This document shows, piece by piece, positions 16,973 through 26,864 of a stretch of DNA of 64,000 bases (positions within the stretch are counted from its first letter, which is position 1; each line of letters opens with the position of its first letter). A program made the position numbers and the translations under genes. The notes beneath the pieces were generated by a model. That model ran no database searches. It saw only the letters and a program-made list of their open reading frames with translations, and was not told the DNA's origin. The stretch comes from Brasilonema sennae CENA114 (GTDB lineage Bacteria > Cyanobacteriota > Cyanobacteriia > Cyanobacteriales > Nostocaceae), in the NCBI RefSeq assembly GCF_006968745.1, contig NZ_CP030118.1:5267943-5331942 (forward strand), given 5' to 3'.

Positions 16973-18379
16973 CTAACTATTAATTTGCAGCACAACTAAT
17001 GTCATATCATCGGTGTTTTGCTTATCGGCACCGATGAATTGTTGCACTTGGTCAAACAGGTAATCTAGTATTTCCTGGGGTCCATTACAAATTCTACAAG
17101 CGTAGTTAAATATCGTAATCAGGTTTTCTTCATCATAGCGATCGCCACTTGCTGCTGCTGCATCAGTCAAGCCATCTGTGTAGTAAAGAATGATATCTCC
17201 AAACTCTAATTCTACTTGGGCATCTTCGTACTGGCTATTGGCATCTAAACCAATCAGCATTCCAAAAGTATCTAGACGCGTGATTGTTCTGGTTGTTGCA
17301 TGCCACCATAGAGGAGGATTGTGCGCTGCATTGCTGTAGGACAAAATCCGGCTTTGAGGGTTATATTCTGAGTAAAATAGAGTGATAAATCGGTGAGAAT
17401 TTTCCAAATCCGCGTACATGACTTGATTCAAGTTTTGCAGAATTCGTTGAGGAGAATGACCGTGTAGCACTTCTCCCCGCAGCATTCCCCGCATCATGGT
17501 CATAATCAGTCCGGCTGGAACTCCTTTGCCCATCACATCACCAATCACCAAACCCCAACGACCATCTGCATCTAAACTCTCTTTGTTATTTAGTTGAATT
17601 TGGTTGTGTTTTGTGGGGATAAAGTCGTAATAGTCTCCGCCAACACGATTAGCAGGTTTACACCGTGCGGCAATAGCAACACCTGGAATTGTAGGGCACT
17701 GACGTGGCAGAAGCCGCCTTTGAATTTCTGCACCAATTTCTAGTTCTTGATCTAGGCGTTCTTTTTTCCTGAGTTCCACAGCAAGTTCATCATTTTCTAT
17801 TGCGACTGCGGTTTGATCTGCCACTAGGCGAACTAACTTTTGTCTGGTTTCTGTCCAAGTATATTCTGGATCGCGGCTTAAGACATAGAGCCATCCCCGT
17901 TCTGTATGCTTAACCAGAATAGCTGTACCAAAAACTTGTATACCTGGTCCTAAGCTACGGTGCATATAATCATCCAAAATACCCGACATTATTGCTAAAG
18001 GCTGGGTATTGTTGGGTATACATAGGATTTGACTGGTTGCTGTTTCTAGTGCCTTGCGGATATTCTTACGCTGGTGACTATCTTGCCAATGTAACTGCTC
18101 TAATCTGACTTGACCATTCGGTTTGTATACAAATAAGGCGCTACCATCTGCATCAGTGACTCTTGTTGCCATCAACGGAATCAGTTCCAAGAACTGATTC
18201 AAATTATTGAAGCTTCGTAGAGCAAATCCCAAAGAACTGAGTAAATCTTGAATTTTTTTTTGTTCTCGGTGTAACCGTGCCACGAGTTCTTTGAGTGCCA
18301 CAACTGGTGTGACCTCCGTTATCGGGGTACGACTGTTACTATCAGTAGGTTGAGACGGTGGTTGAGGCACAGTTACCAT
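16973..18379 (-). CDS. GAF-SpoIIE (PP2C-type) serine phosphatase
   Basis: This 468-residue signalling protein has an N-terminal coiled region (about 25-60), a GAF-like sensor domain (about 60-205, ending QTAVAIENDELAVELRKKE) and a C-terminal RsbU/SpoIIE phosphatase domain from about 210. The metal-binding motifs GGDYYDF, VIGDVMGKGVPAGL and ILYYTDGLTDA are intact. Such enzymes dephosphorylate anti-sigma-factor antagonists or similar regulators in response to a signal bound by the GAF domain. No partner kinase or antagonist is adjacent. Confidence 0.9.
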   Translation of the reverse strand: MVTVPQPPSQPTDSNSRTPITEVTPVVALKELVARLHREQKKIQDLLSSLGFALRSFNNLNQFLELIPLMATRVTDADGSALFVYKPNGQVRLEQLHWQDSHQRKNIRKALETATSQILCIPNNTQPLAIMSGILDDYMHRSLGPGIQVFGTAILVKHTERGWLYVLSRDPEYTWTETRQKLVRLVADQTAVAIENDELAVELRKKERLDQELEIGAEIQRRLLPRQCPTIPGVAIAARCKPANRVGGDYYDFIPTKHNQIQLNNKESLDADGRWGLVIGDVMGKGVPAGLIMTMMRGMLRGEVLHGHSPQRILQNLNQVMYADLENSHRFITLFYSEYNPQSRILSYSNAAHNPPLWWHATTRTITRLDTFGMLIGLDANSQYEDAQVELEFGDIILYYTDGLTDAAAASGDRYDEENLITIFNYACRICNGPQEILDYLFDQVQQFIGADKQNTDDMTLVVLQINS

Positions 18380-19171
18380 TGTGATTTACATCAGCAAGGA
18401 TTAGATTCCTTTAATACTTTCTTGTTTTAAGAGCTAAACCATCTTGTGACAAGATTATCGGTTTAGCAAGAGTAGAAAAACGTAGAGTGGAAATTTTAAA
18501 AGTCTTTCATATTTCATGTGCTTCTTTAACTTAATATTTCAATTTAGAGTTAAGTCTTTTTCGCAAAAAACGATTCGCCAAAACAGTTTTCTGTAGCATA
18601 TGTGTAATAGGGGTTTAATTTTATCAATTTTTATTCATTTGGTCATACCTCTTTAGACATAAACATTTTATTGAGAAAAGTTAACCATTACGTTTCAAAA
18701 AATCTACTTGTGTTTCACTGTCTAAGGCATCTATTAGCTGATAAACATTGAAACCGAAAGCCTAGAGGCTCCTATCCGTAGACACGGGCAGTTTCCTCAA
18801 GTCGGAGAACCGTTGTTTAACTATTGCTCTTCAAATCTTTAATTTACCACTAGAGAATATTTAAAAACTCTAAGTCAGGAAACTTTGACAAAAAAAGATC
18901 TCAAAAATAATATGGTTCGGACAAGCTTACAGGCACGCATCGTGTGGCGATACGAACAAAGCCTGCGGAGGCAGGCTTGATGTGTGTGTCCGTAAACTCC
19001 GCAGTCTGAGGGGTACTTACGCCGACTTTGTTAACTACCCCTTCCAGGTACAAAATTACCTATCTTTTCCTTGATGTTCTTGGCGACTATGTCCTGTAGA
19101 CACCCTTTGCCCTTGGCGTTGTCAATAGATAATCTTTGGATCGTGACAGGAGTGGTCTAAAACCATTGAGG
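18380..19171. other. Long intergenic region between ftsY and the phosphatase gene
   Basis: 792 bases with no convincing gene on either strand. AT-rich sequence occupies 18400-18750. Near 18959-18978 a GC-rich hairpin AAGCCTGC-GGAG-GCAGGCTT is followed, on the minus strand, by a short T-rich run and may end ftsY transcription. 18780-18830 and 18990-19060 look like dispersed cyanobacterial repeats. Confidence 0.4.
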
Positions 19172-20830
19172 CTAACCATTCAAAAGTGCTTCCACAAACT
19201 CGTAGCTAGAAAAAGGACGCAAGTCTTCAATTCCTTCTCCAGCACCGATAAAGCGAATAGGTAAGCCTAACTGCTGCACAACGGCAAGAGCAACCCCTCC
19301 TTTGGCAGTGCTATCAAGCTTAGTCAAAACAACACCACTCAGTTGTGCCGCTTGAGAAAAGATTTCAGCTTGGCGTAATCCATTTTGACCTAGAGTTGCA
19401 TCTAAAACCAAAAGGGACTCTATTTTAGCATTGGGGGCTTTTTTATCAATGATGCGGCGGATTTTACTGAGTTCGTCCATCAAATTTTTCTTATTTTGTA
19501 GTCGTCCTGCGGTATCCACCAAAAGTAATTCTGTTTCTCGTGCTGTAGCAGCAGAGATGGCGTCAAACACAACTGCTGCGGGATCTGCATTTTTAGCAGG
19601 ATTGAAAATGACTTGCACACCACTTCTTTGTCCCCAAATCTTGACCTGTTCTACGGCTGCGGCCCGGAAGGTATCTGCTGCACCAATCAAGCATTTATAG
19701 CCGGATTTCTGGGCAAGGTGGGCAATTTTACCGATGGTGGTCGTTTTACCAGCGCCATTAACCCCAGTGATTAACCAAACATTGAGAGTTTCTTTTTCTG
19801 GGACAAAGATTGGCTTGTGAGATTTTTTCACTGGTGCATCCAGCATATCTCGCAAGATTTTTTTGAGGTAGGCGATCGCCTCCTCTGCTGGCAGAACTTC
19901 TTGACGAAGCTTGTTCTGTAAAGTAGTGATGATGTAATCTGTTGCTTCGACACCAACATCAGCTTGCAAAAGCAATGCCTCAATCTCCGTCACTGCTGCT
20001 TGGTTGAGTGGTCCCTGCCCAACAATTGACTTGAGTTGATTAACGATGTTACGACGAGTTTTGTCTAAGCCTTGGCGCAGCTTTTTCAACCAACTGATTT
20101 CTTCAAAAGAAATATCTTCAGGACGTCTACCTTGTGCAGCAAGAACTTCTGTTGACCACAAGAACCCTTCATCAAAATCAAATCCAGTGATTTCTTCTGT
20201 ACCTTGTGCAGTAGTTGTTTGGGCTCTTGGCTGTACCACCTCTGGTTTTGTCACTTCAATGGCGGTGGCTATCAATCTTTCCTGCTTTGCTTGTCGTTCT
20301 GCCGCTGCCCTTTCTAAAAATGATAAAGTTGTGGGTGCTGTTGGCTGAGTGACTTCTTGTCTTGTCGGTGGTTCGGTGGCTTCTGGTAAAGCGACACTTT
20401 CTGTTGTCACACTTTCAGCATCTGGTTCTTCGGCAATTTCTGCTACCGCTGGCGCTGTGCTGAGTTCCTCTGTACCTTCTGGTTCTTCTGGCGTGGTTTC
20501 AGTCGCAGTCACATCAGCTTCTTCTGAGGACTGTATTTCTTCTACTGGTTGTGGTCGTGCCGTTTCTGTTTGTGCTGGTGGTACTACGTCGGCTGTGACC
20601 TCAGTTACAGGAGTTTCTGCTGGTTCGGTTTGTTGCCTTTGCTGAATATTCTTGTATGCTGCTTTGGCGTAAGCCAGCAGATCCGTGGCTACTTCGGGTG
20701 CAGTTTCTGCTGTTGACGTTTCGGCGCTTTGGGGTTCAGGTTGTTTTGCAGCAGGGGTTTGTTCCTGTTTCTGTTGCGAGGGAGTAGCAGAAGGCTCGTT
20801 ATGTTGACGGCGGAACCAATTGAAGACCAT
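19172..20830 (-). CDS. ftsY: Signal recognition particle receptor FtsY
   Basis: This 552-residue GTPase docks the signal recognition particle with its nascent membrane protein at the membrane. The first 230 residues are an acidic A-domain rich in Glu, Thr, Pro and Ala, longer than in E. coli but typical for cyanobacteria. The N domain follows (about 245-335), then the G domain with GVNGAGKTTTIGKI (G1), LLVDTAGRLQNKK (G3), TKLDSTAKGG (G4) and the closing IRFIGAGEGIEDLRPF. It is transcribed away from nusB in the same direction; the 369-base gap suggests a separate promoter. Confidence 0.96.
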   Translation of the reverse strand: MVFNWFRRQHNEPSATPSQQKQEQTPAAKQPEPQSAETSTAETAPEVATDLLAYAKAAYKNIQQRQQTEPAETPVTEVTADVVPPAQTETARPQPVEEIQSSEEADVTATETTPEEPEGTEELSTAPAVAEIAEEPDAESVTTESVALPEATEPPTRQEVTQPTAPTTLSFLERAAAERQAKQERLIATAIEVTKPEVVQPRAQTTTAQGTEEITGFDFDEGFLWSTEVLAAQGRRPEDISFEEISWLKKLRQGLDKTRRNIVNQLKSIVGQGPLNQAAVTEIEALLLQADVGVEATDYIITTLQNKLRQEVLPAEEAIAYLKKILRDMLDAPVKKSHKPIFVPEKETLNVWLITGVNGAGKTTTIGKIAHLAQKSGYKCLIGAADTFRAAAVEQVKIWGQRSGVQVIFNPAKNADPAAVVFDAISAATARETELLLVDTAGRLQNKKNLMDELSKIRRIIDKKAPNAKIESLLVLDATLGQNGLRQAEIFSQAAQLSGVVLTKLDSTAKGGVALAVVQQLGLPIRFIGAGEGIEDLRPFSSYEFVEALLNG

Positions 20831-21199
20831 TGCAGATAACGTGTTATGAAACTATAAGCTTTTATCTAAATTTTGACACTTCCGCTTCTCATAACAACAG
20901 GATTCTTTAGGAAGGATGTAATCATGTTCGACATGACTACATTACCAAAAAAGAACTCAGAACACAGTTATCAGAACTCAGCAATATTAAACTTTCATGG
21001 GTTGGTCGGTGTAACGAGGATTTTATAAGGCTCACTAATTTTTTGATCCAATGCGATCAGCCAAATGTATTCTTCATGGAGAACAAAATTTGTTCCTTGT
21101 TAAATCCCTGGCATGCGCAGGTTGCAACGCTACGCTTTTTATTTATGCGTATATTCTGTGTTCTGTGTTCTGTGTTCTTCTTAACGATAAAGCTTTTGG
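20831..21199. other. Intergenic region with heptamer repeats
   Basis: No gene is supported. Three perfect TTCTGTG heptamers occur at 21154-21174, followed by TTCTTC. Such short tandemly repeated repetitive sequences are a known habit of heterocystous cyanobacteria. Confidence 0.6.
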
Positions 21200-21850
21200 C
21201 TACGGACTCGTTGGTACCTTTTTTTGCTCAGTTACTCGGCGCAGAACACCATTAATAAATCGATGGCTCTCTTCTTCACTGTATCGTTTAGTAAGCTCTA
21301 CAGCTTCGTTAATTGCGATACTGTCGGGAACTTGAAGATACTTCATTTCTGCTACAGCGATTCGGAGTATATCTCGGTCAATGTGGGCAAGGCGAGTTAC
21401 TTGCCAATCTACTAAAGCAGTGGAAATTTCCTCGTCTATGGTGTTTCGGTTTTCACTGACAGCAATGATAATCTCTTTAGCGTACTCGCGGACTTCTTTA
21501 TCTTGATTAGCCAGTTGAATGAGTTCAGGAAATTCGATAGTCGCAGCTAACTTGTTGATGGCTGTTTGCGTGTATACAACAGCTTCTTTGAGCATTGTTC
21601 TAGCAGTATTTAGGTCACTGGCGCGTGTTTGGCTACTCAGAAGCCGATCATTACTGCGTTGCAGTTCGCCTGCAGCATTGTCTAGAGTATCTTGGACTTC
21701 GGATCGCAGCGTACGTACTGCTGCTAGGACTAACTTTGATACCAGTTGTTCTGGTGGTATCTTGTCTAATTTCTTTGGGTTGATTGGCAGTTGGCTGAGG
21801 CTTAAAAGAGCCAATTCACGAGAAATTTGACGAGGTTTACGCTCTTGCAT
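21200..21850 (-). CDS. nusB: Transcription antitermination factor NusB
   Basis: This 216-residue protein binds boxA RNA with NusE/S10 and supports rRNA antitermination. The start MQERKPRQISRELALLSLSQLP and the C-terminal RLAHIDRDILRIAVAEMKYL, then SIAINEAVELTKRYSEEESHRF, INGVLRRV are the NusB signature. It is longer than the E. coli protein (139 residues) because of an insertion at about 25-115, which is usual for cyanobacterial NusB. A DUF502 gene follows further downstream on the same strand. Confidence 0.94.
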   Translation of the reverse strand: MQERKPRQISRELALLSLSQLPINPKKLDKIPPEQLVSKLVLAAVRTLRSEVQDTLDNAAGELQRSNDRLLSSQTRASDLNTARTMLKEAVVYTQTAINKLAATIEFPELIQLANQDKEVREYAKEIIIAVSENRNTIDEEISTALVDWQVTRLAHIDRDILRIAVAEMKYLQVPDSIAINEAVELTKRYSEEESHRFINGVLRRVTEQKKVPTSP

Positions 21851-21890
21851 AAAAGTGAGTTAGGGAGAAGGGGATAAAGGGAGTCGGGGA

Positions 21891-21914
21891 GTGAGGGAGT
21901 GAGGGAGTGAGGGA
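21891..21914 (+). repeat. Octamer tandem array GTGAGGGA
   Basis: Three perfect copies of GTGAGGGA sit in the short spacer upstream of nusB (as read on the minus strand). This is another short tandem repeat of the cyanobacterial type. Confidence 0.85.
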
Positions 21915-21936
21915 GAATAATTTTTAACTAATAGAA

Positions 21937-21998
21937 CTCTCCAAAAATGATTTTTAGTGCAAGCGCGGGGTATTGGTTTCATAGCCATTTTTGGAGAG
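21937..21998. repeat. 13-bp inverted repeat between nusB and the DUF502 gene
   Basis: CTCTCCAAAAATG (21937-21949) and its complement (21986-21998) flank 36 bases. It may be a stem in the transcript downstream of the DUF502 gene or a tiny inverted-repeat element. Confidence 0.55.
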
Positions 21999-22037
21999 GT
22001 CTAATGACTAATAACTAGTGACTAATGACTACTGATT

Positions 22038-22811
22038 TTAAGTTTCTTCGAGAGGAAGAATCTGCCGCTTTGCTTCTTTGGGTGGCATTTCTAGTTTGCG
22101 TTCTTTGGGGATAGCCAAGGTCGTCGGGGAGGTATTGGGAGCAACAATGCCACCGGAGACTATGATTTTAAATGCATCTTCAATTGATAATGACAGGTTG
22201 ACGACTTCCTCTTCTGGAACAACTGCATACCATCCAGTGGCGGGATTGGGAGTTGTTGGGATGAAAACGCTCAATACTGGGCAAGACATCTGAGTTTGGA
22301 TTTCGCTGCTGATCATACCTGTTACGAAGGCGATCGCCCACATTCCCCGTCGAGGGTATTCTACTAAAACAACACGGCGAAATTTGCCATTGCTGTCTTT
22401 TAAGAGTGTTTCTAAAAGTTGCTTGAGAGCTTTGTAAACCTGTCCTGCAAAGGGAATTGCCTGTAATAGCCGCTCACCCACATTTAGCAACCACTGCCCC
22501 GCAATATTCCGAGCCATCAAGCCAATCAGCAGTATACTCAGCAGTGGCACCATCAGTCCCACCAAGAGATTCAGTAGATTGACCAAAATGGGATGCATTC
22601 CACCAAACGGATTCAGTTGTTTGGGAATCTGGGTGAGAAAGTTGACGACCCAAGTTGCAACAGTTATTGTAAGCCAAATGGTAGTTGCCAGGGGAATCAC
22701 AACCAACAACCCAGCAATGAGGTCATTTTTGAGATCCTGTTTCCAGCGATTGATTGCCAAGCCCCTATTCTCCTTTTTTAGGCAAGTGGAACTTCTTTTA
22801 TTGGTACTCAT
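22038..22811 (-). CDS. DUF502 family membrane protein
   Basis: This 257-residue protein has two long membrane helices: about residues 28-52 (DLIAGLLVVIPLATTIWLTI) and 78-100 (LLNLLVGLMVPLLSILLIGL). These are followed by a soluble domain with the DUF502 pattern PFAGQVYKALKQLLETL and VVLVEYPRRGMWAIAFVTG. Plant homologues (COV1/LCV-like) are linked to membrane trafficking; the bacterial role is unknown. It lies upstream of nusB on the same strand, an arrangement I have seen in other cyanobacteria, so they may share an operon. Confidence 0.9.
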   Translation of the reverse strand: MSTNKRSSTCLKKENRGLAINRWKQDLKNDLIAGLLVVIPLATTIWLTITVATWVVNFLTQIPKQLNPFGGMHPILVNLLNLLVGLMVPLLSILLIGLMARNIAGQWLLNVGERLLQAIPFAGQVYKALKQLLETLLKDSNGKFRRVVLVEYPRRGMWAIAFVTGMISSEIQTQMSCPVLSVFIPTTPNPATGWYAVVPEEEVVNLSLSIEDAFKIIVSGGIVAPNTSPTTLAIPKERKLEMPPKEAKRQILPLEET

Positions 22812-23086
22812 TCCAGTAGATTAGTCAAATGGGGAGGACAGTTTTTTGCTGTTTAGAGTGGTGGTTTTAACCGCTTCTACTTTTTGCTTAATGGGCAAAA
22901 TCCCATTAATTACTGTCCATGAGGGTGCTTAGGTAAACTTATGTCACCAAAATATTGGTTTTTTACGCCAAATCCAGCCATTTTTCTACTTAATGCAGAT
23001 AGAAGTATATAAACCAGCGTAGCGGTTGGCTACTCTAAAACTTATTACTTTCTTTTTAAGAGTTGTAAACGATTGTTGCAGCTATT

Positions 23087-23453
23087 TTAACGTATTATTA
23101 ATACTACTGTGGTGGATAAAACGCTGCTAAACCAATTAATCGTGTCTTTAGCAAGTGCCAGACGCAGAGCGAAGAAAATGAGAACTGCGCCCATAATTCG
23201 CTCAAACCAATCTGAAATTGACAAAAATCGACGTTTGATTGCCGCTACCGATTAACCAGCAGATGACATGAATGAGGTCGCCAGCAGTTACTCCCAACGC
23301 TGTGTAGATTCCGGCTTGTCTGGAATGAGCTAGGCTATTGCGGAGTGTTAAGACAAAGTTTGGTCTAGGACTCATAATCACTAAACACCCAGCTGTAAAG
23401 ATAGTCAACCAATCGCCTAAAAATTGCATCATATTGATTTGCATATAGTTCAT
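23087..23453 (-). pseudogene. LysE/RhtB-family translocator, decayed
   Basis: The first 66 residues (FLGDWLTIFTAGCLVIMSPR, PNFVLTLRNSLAHSRQAG, then YTALGVTAGDLIHV) are the start of a LysE-type amino-acid exporter. The frame then breaks near 23225. A different frame carries the family's C-terminal helix (DWFERIMGAVLIFFALRLAL) to a stop at 23087. Roughly 90 middle residues are missing, so this is an internal deletion plus frameshift rather than a working gene. Confidence 0.8.
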
Positions 23454-23468
23454 TAGCTCTATTAAAGT

Positions 23469-24950
23469 TTAGAAATTCCAATTCCGTCGGAATTGAAAAA
23501 AGCTTTCCAGACAGTCTTGCCAAGCAATGTTGCCATTTAATTTTTGCTGTTTCCACGTCTGTATAATTTGCTCAAAAATCTCTGAGAAACTGGGACACAG
23601 AGGAGCTAAATCAGCTAGACTATTGACTTTTCTTGTTTGGGCGATCGCCATTGCAATAACATTAATTAACTCTGTTGCTTGTGCACCTAAAATCGAAGCT
23701 CCTAAAATTTCACCATTACGTAAGACAATGAGTTTACAGAGACCCGTGGTTTCGTCTTGGATTTGGGCAGCAAAGAGTGTTTTAAAAAACTGTTGTAAAA
23801 CCATAACTTCATCAGGACTGTATTGGTGTTTAGCTTGCGCCTCTGTTAAACCGACTTGTGCAAACATCGGGTTAGTAAAGACTGCCCAAGGAATATGCCG
23901 ATAATTAACTTTCAACCTCGGGAAAAAGAGCGCATTTTGCAGAGCTATTCTTGCTTCGTAATTAGCTATATTGGCGAGTTCAAAGCCACCAATAACATCA
24001 CCACAAGCCCAGATACGCGGATTTGTCGTTTGTAGTTTTTCATTCACCAGTAAACGACGCTGATTCCATTTCACATCTACCGCAGCTAAATTTAAGGATT
24101 GTATATTTGGCTGTTGTGCAGTTGCTACTACGATTTCATCAGTTTCAATTGCCTTATCTCCCACTTGAAGCCATTTTTTATCCTCAATTCTTCTCACGTG
24201 AGTGATTGACGTTTTAATAAAGACGCGTACACCTTCTGCTTCTAACAAACTACAAAGCAATTGAGCCATTTCTGAGTCAATATTAGGAACAAGATTGGGA
24301 TGTTCGATAATCAGCGTCACATCGTAACCAAATCGCGCCAAAGTTTGAGCGAGTTCGATGCTTTGGGGAACACCACCAAGAATGACCCACTGTTTAGGCG
24401 ATGTAGAACTGCTCAGAGATTGCCAAACTTGAGGTATTGTCAGAAAACCAGTTTTTTGCAATCCTTCAATTTCTGGAATTGCTGGGCTTGAACCCGTTGC
24501 AAGTAAATAAGTGCGTGCGTGTAGTAAGCGAGTATCAACGGCAAATGAAAGATGGGGCGACGATTGAAATTGACCATTACCTACGATAACATCCACGCCT
24601 TGGGCAGCCAGAACGGCAAGTGAATTCTGCTCTTGGAGATTGGAAACAATGCTATGAGCATACAGCATTGTCTGAGGCGTATCTACAGAAATTTTGCATT
24701 TTTCTAGAGTACTAGCACACGAGGTATGAAACCCAAATAGTGCTGCGTCACCTATTTGCTTGCTAAGGTTACTGGTGTGGTTTAGAGCATGGTGATAAAT
24801 AAACTCTAATGGTGCGTTAACTTTGGTAAATGCACCGTTTGTTATTGGTTCTACCAAGGCAACCTTGGCTCTTAGTTGAGAAGCAGTAAGGGCAGCGTAG
24901 CGTCCCGCTAAACTGCCGCCAATAATCACTACATCGTAGTCAATAGTCAC
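23469..24950 (-). CDS. FAD-dependent pyridine-nucleotide oxidoreductase lacking the redox disulfide
   Basis: This 493-residue flavoprotein has the fold of the mercuric reductase/dihydrolipoamide dehydrogenase family. FAD motif YDVVIIGGSLAGRYAALTAS is at the N-terminus, the NAD(P) motif WVILGGVPQSIELAQTLARF near residue 190, the second FAD motif RIWACGDVIGGFELANIANY near 310, and a dimerisation domain follows with WAVFTNPMFAQVGLTEAQAK. The place where the family has GGTCVNVGCVPSK reads GAFTKVNAPLEFIY, so both redox-active cysteines are gone and it cannot be a classical disulfide reductase. It may transfer electrons from NAD(P)H to another acceptor. It stands alone on the minus strand. Confidence 0.85.
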   Translation of the reverse strand: MTIDYDVVIIGGSLAGRYAALTASQLRAKVALVEPITNGAFTKVNAPLEFIYHHALNHTSNLSKQIGDAALFGFHTSCASTLEKCKISVDTPQTMLYAHSIVSNLQEQNSLAVLAAQGVDVIVGNGQFQSSPHLSFAVDTRLLHARTYLLATGSSPAIPEIEGLQKTGFLTIPQVWQSLSSSTSPKQWVILGGVPQSIELAQTLARFGYDVTLIIEHPNLVPNIDSEMAQLLCSLLEAEGVRVFIKTSITHVRRIEDKKWLQVGDKAIETDEIVVATAQQPNIQSLNLAAVDVKWNQRRLLVNEKLQTTNPRIWACGDVIGGFELANIANYEARIALQNALFFPRLKVNYRHIPWAVFTNPMFAQVGLTEAQAKHQYSPDEVMVLQQFFKTLFAAQIQDETTGLCKLIVLRNGEILGASILGAQATELINVIAMAIAQTRKVNSLADLAPLCPSFSEIFEQIIQTWKQQKLNGNIAWQDCLESFFQFRRNWNF

Positions 24951-25054
24951 GTGATTTGTCCCTAGTCCTTTGTCAATTGTCCTACCTTTATCCGAAGCTT
25001 TATGCCTGCGGCACGGGTTTGGCTTTCTTTTTAATTGTGCTTCGTCTTTGATGA

Positions 25055-26119
25055 CTAATGATTAATGACTAATGACAGTGCTTCTAGTAAGCGCTGGTTA
25101 TCTGACCAAGAGCGTACAGCTACCCGGAAATATCTGTCGCCAAGTTCAGGAAAACTCAGACAATCACGAATGAAAATTTGGTGATGCTGTAGTAAATTTT
25201 GCTGCAATTGCGAACTCGATTGCTGTGATTCAACGAGTAAAAAATTAGCAGCACTTTCTAGAGGTTGTAATCCGGGCATTGAAGCTAAACCAGCGAAGAG
25301 TTGGTTTCGTGCTGGTGGGAGCCATGCCCAAGTCTGCTCCTGAAACTCCTTATCCTGGACCACAGCGACTGCTGCCGCTGCTGCTAGGGTATTTACGGGC
25401 CAGGGGTCGCGCCAGGACTGCCAGCGCCGCAAACGCTCAGGATGGGCGATCGCATATCCTAGTCGCAAACCAGGCAAACTGTAGAACTTGGTCAGCGATC
25501 GCAAAATCACTAAGTTTGGATATTCCTGCACAACTTCTATCAAACTTTGTTCCTGTCCTGGGGGCAGAAAATCCATAAAGGCTTCATCTACTACCACCAA
25601 AGCGAATTTCTCTAGGTACGGCAAAATGGCTTCTCGTGAAAATAACACCCCCGTTGGGTTATGGGGGTTATTCAGCAATAGTCCCTTATCCTTTGTGTTT
25701 TCAACTTTGTCAAAAATTAATGACAAAGTCCGAAAAACTAACAAAGAAAACTCCAATACCTTAGCGTGGTATGCAGCCAGCGCCCTGTAATAATCGCCAA
25801 AGGCTGGAGTTATCAAAGCTGTTGCAGCTAACTGTGCTAAATCCCGACCTGCCAGAGAAAGTAATTCTGCCGAGCCGTTCCCCGGCAAAATCCATTCAGG
25901 GGGTAGTTGATGAAAGTGACTCAGAGCAAGTCTGAGTTCACCATAATCCGGGTCTGGATAATGCCTGAGATGATCCAATTGGGACTCAATTGCCGCTATT
26001 GCGCTTTTTGGTGGTCCCAAAGGGCTAATGCTTGCAGAAAAATCCAGAATAGCACTTGGGGGACAGCCAGCTAGTGCTGCTGCCCAGGCTAGATTTCCCC
26101 CGTGTGCTGGTTGCCGCAT
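25055..26119 (-). CDS. cobD: L-threonine-O-3-phosphate decarboxylase
   Basis: This 354-residue PLP enzyme of the aminotransferase class I/II fold makes (R)-1-amino-2-propanol phosphate for the lower loop of cobalamin. The start MRQPAHGGNLAWAAALAGCP, then DFSASISPLGPP, is typical of CobD/CobC. LLLNNPHNPTG, VVVDEAFMDFLPP and the PLP-lysine motif SLTKFYSLPGLRLGY are intact. Histidinol-phosphate aminotransferase is the nearest alternative, but the HGG start and FSAS motif favour CobD. No cobalamin riboswitch was seen upstream and no other cob genes are adjacent. Confidence 0.9.
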   Translation of the reverse strand: MRQPAHGGNLAWAAALAGCPPSAILDFSASISPLGPPKSAIAAIESQLDHLRHYPDPDYGELRLALSHFHQLPPEWILPGNGSAELLSLAGRDLAQLAATALITPAFGDYYRALAAYHAKVLEFSLLVFRTLSLIFDKVENTKDKGLLLNNPHNPTGVLFSREAILPYLEKFALVVVDEAFMDFLPPGQEQSLIEVVQEYPNLVILRSLTKFYSLPGLRLGYAIAHPERLRRWQSWRDPWPVNTLAAAAAVAVVQDKEFQEQTWAWLPPARNQLFAGLASMPGLQPLESAANFLLVESQQSSSQLQQNLLQHHQIFIRDCLSFPELGDRYFRVAVRSWSDNQRLLEALSLVINH

Positions 26120-26145
26120 AGAAAAAGGGTGACCTAGATGAGAAT

Positions 26146-26430
26146 CTAAGATTTTGGGGGTGCAACCTTTTCTCTAAAGAGTTTTCCAGCAGAGAAGGCA
26201 GGAACCTTTGTCGCTGGAATTTCCATCTTTTCATTGGTTTTGGGGTTACGACCTTCACGGGCTTTACGTTCCCGTGATTCAAATGAGCCGAATCCTACCA
26301 ACGTAACTTTATCGCCAGAGGAAACAGCTTCGATAATCGTTTCCAAAGCTGCAGTTAAAACGGCATCAACTTGCTTTTTGGTAACACTTGCCTTTTCAGC
26401 TACGGCATCAACCAATTCACCTTTATTCAT
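26146..26430 (-). CDS. HU-family nucleoid DNA-binding protein
   Basis: This 94-residue histone-like protein bends and compacts DNA. MNKGELVDAVAEKASVTKKQ at the start, GFGSFESRERKAREGRNPKT in the beta arm and PAFSAGKLFREKV at the end are the HU signature. The start is set at ATG 26430 because AAGGAG lies seven bases before it; a longer reading from an upstream Met adds 18 residues that do not belong to HU. It precedes cobD by 26 bases on the same strand. Confidence 0.95.
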   Translation of the reverse strand: MNKGELVDAVAEKASVTKKQVDAVLTAALETIIEAVSSGDKVTLVGFGSFESRERKAREGRNPKTNEKMEIPATKVPAFSAGKLFREKVAPPKS

Positions 26431-26864
26431 GTCAAACTCCTTGAGGTTTACTTGAGATTGTGTACAGATGCATTTTTGATGCATCGTTACTTAAATCTCT
26501 GTTCAGAGATTTACAAAAGTCGGATTTTTGAGTATTTATGCTCACAAAGGCTGTAATCGCTGTAGATTCGACTTTTCAATGAATCATTCTAAAGTGTCAT
26601 AGCCAGAAGTGGATAGATGAAACCATTAATTTATATAGATTTCAGGATTTTTTTTGAAAAAAGGGCAATTGTTTTACTAAAACCCCTCTTTTTTTAGGAA
26701 AAAATACTTAGTGAAATCGCCTATTGTCAGAGAAACAGGCAGGACCGTTTCATACAAACAAAGAAAAAACTCTATCAAGCTGGTTTAATAAAATACGTTG
26801 TGCTTGGCGAATAGTTCAATGTTGGCTAGTTCATTCAGCATAATAAAAATTTTTACTACCAGTA

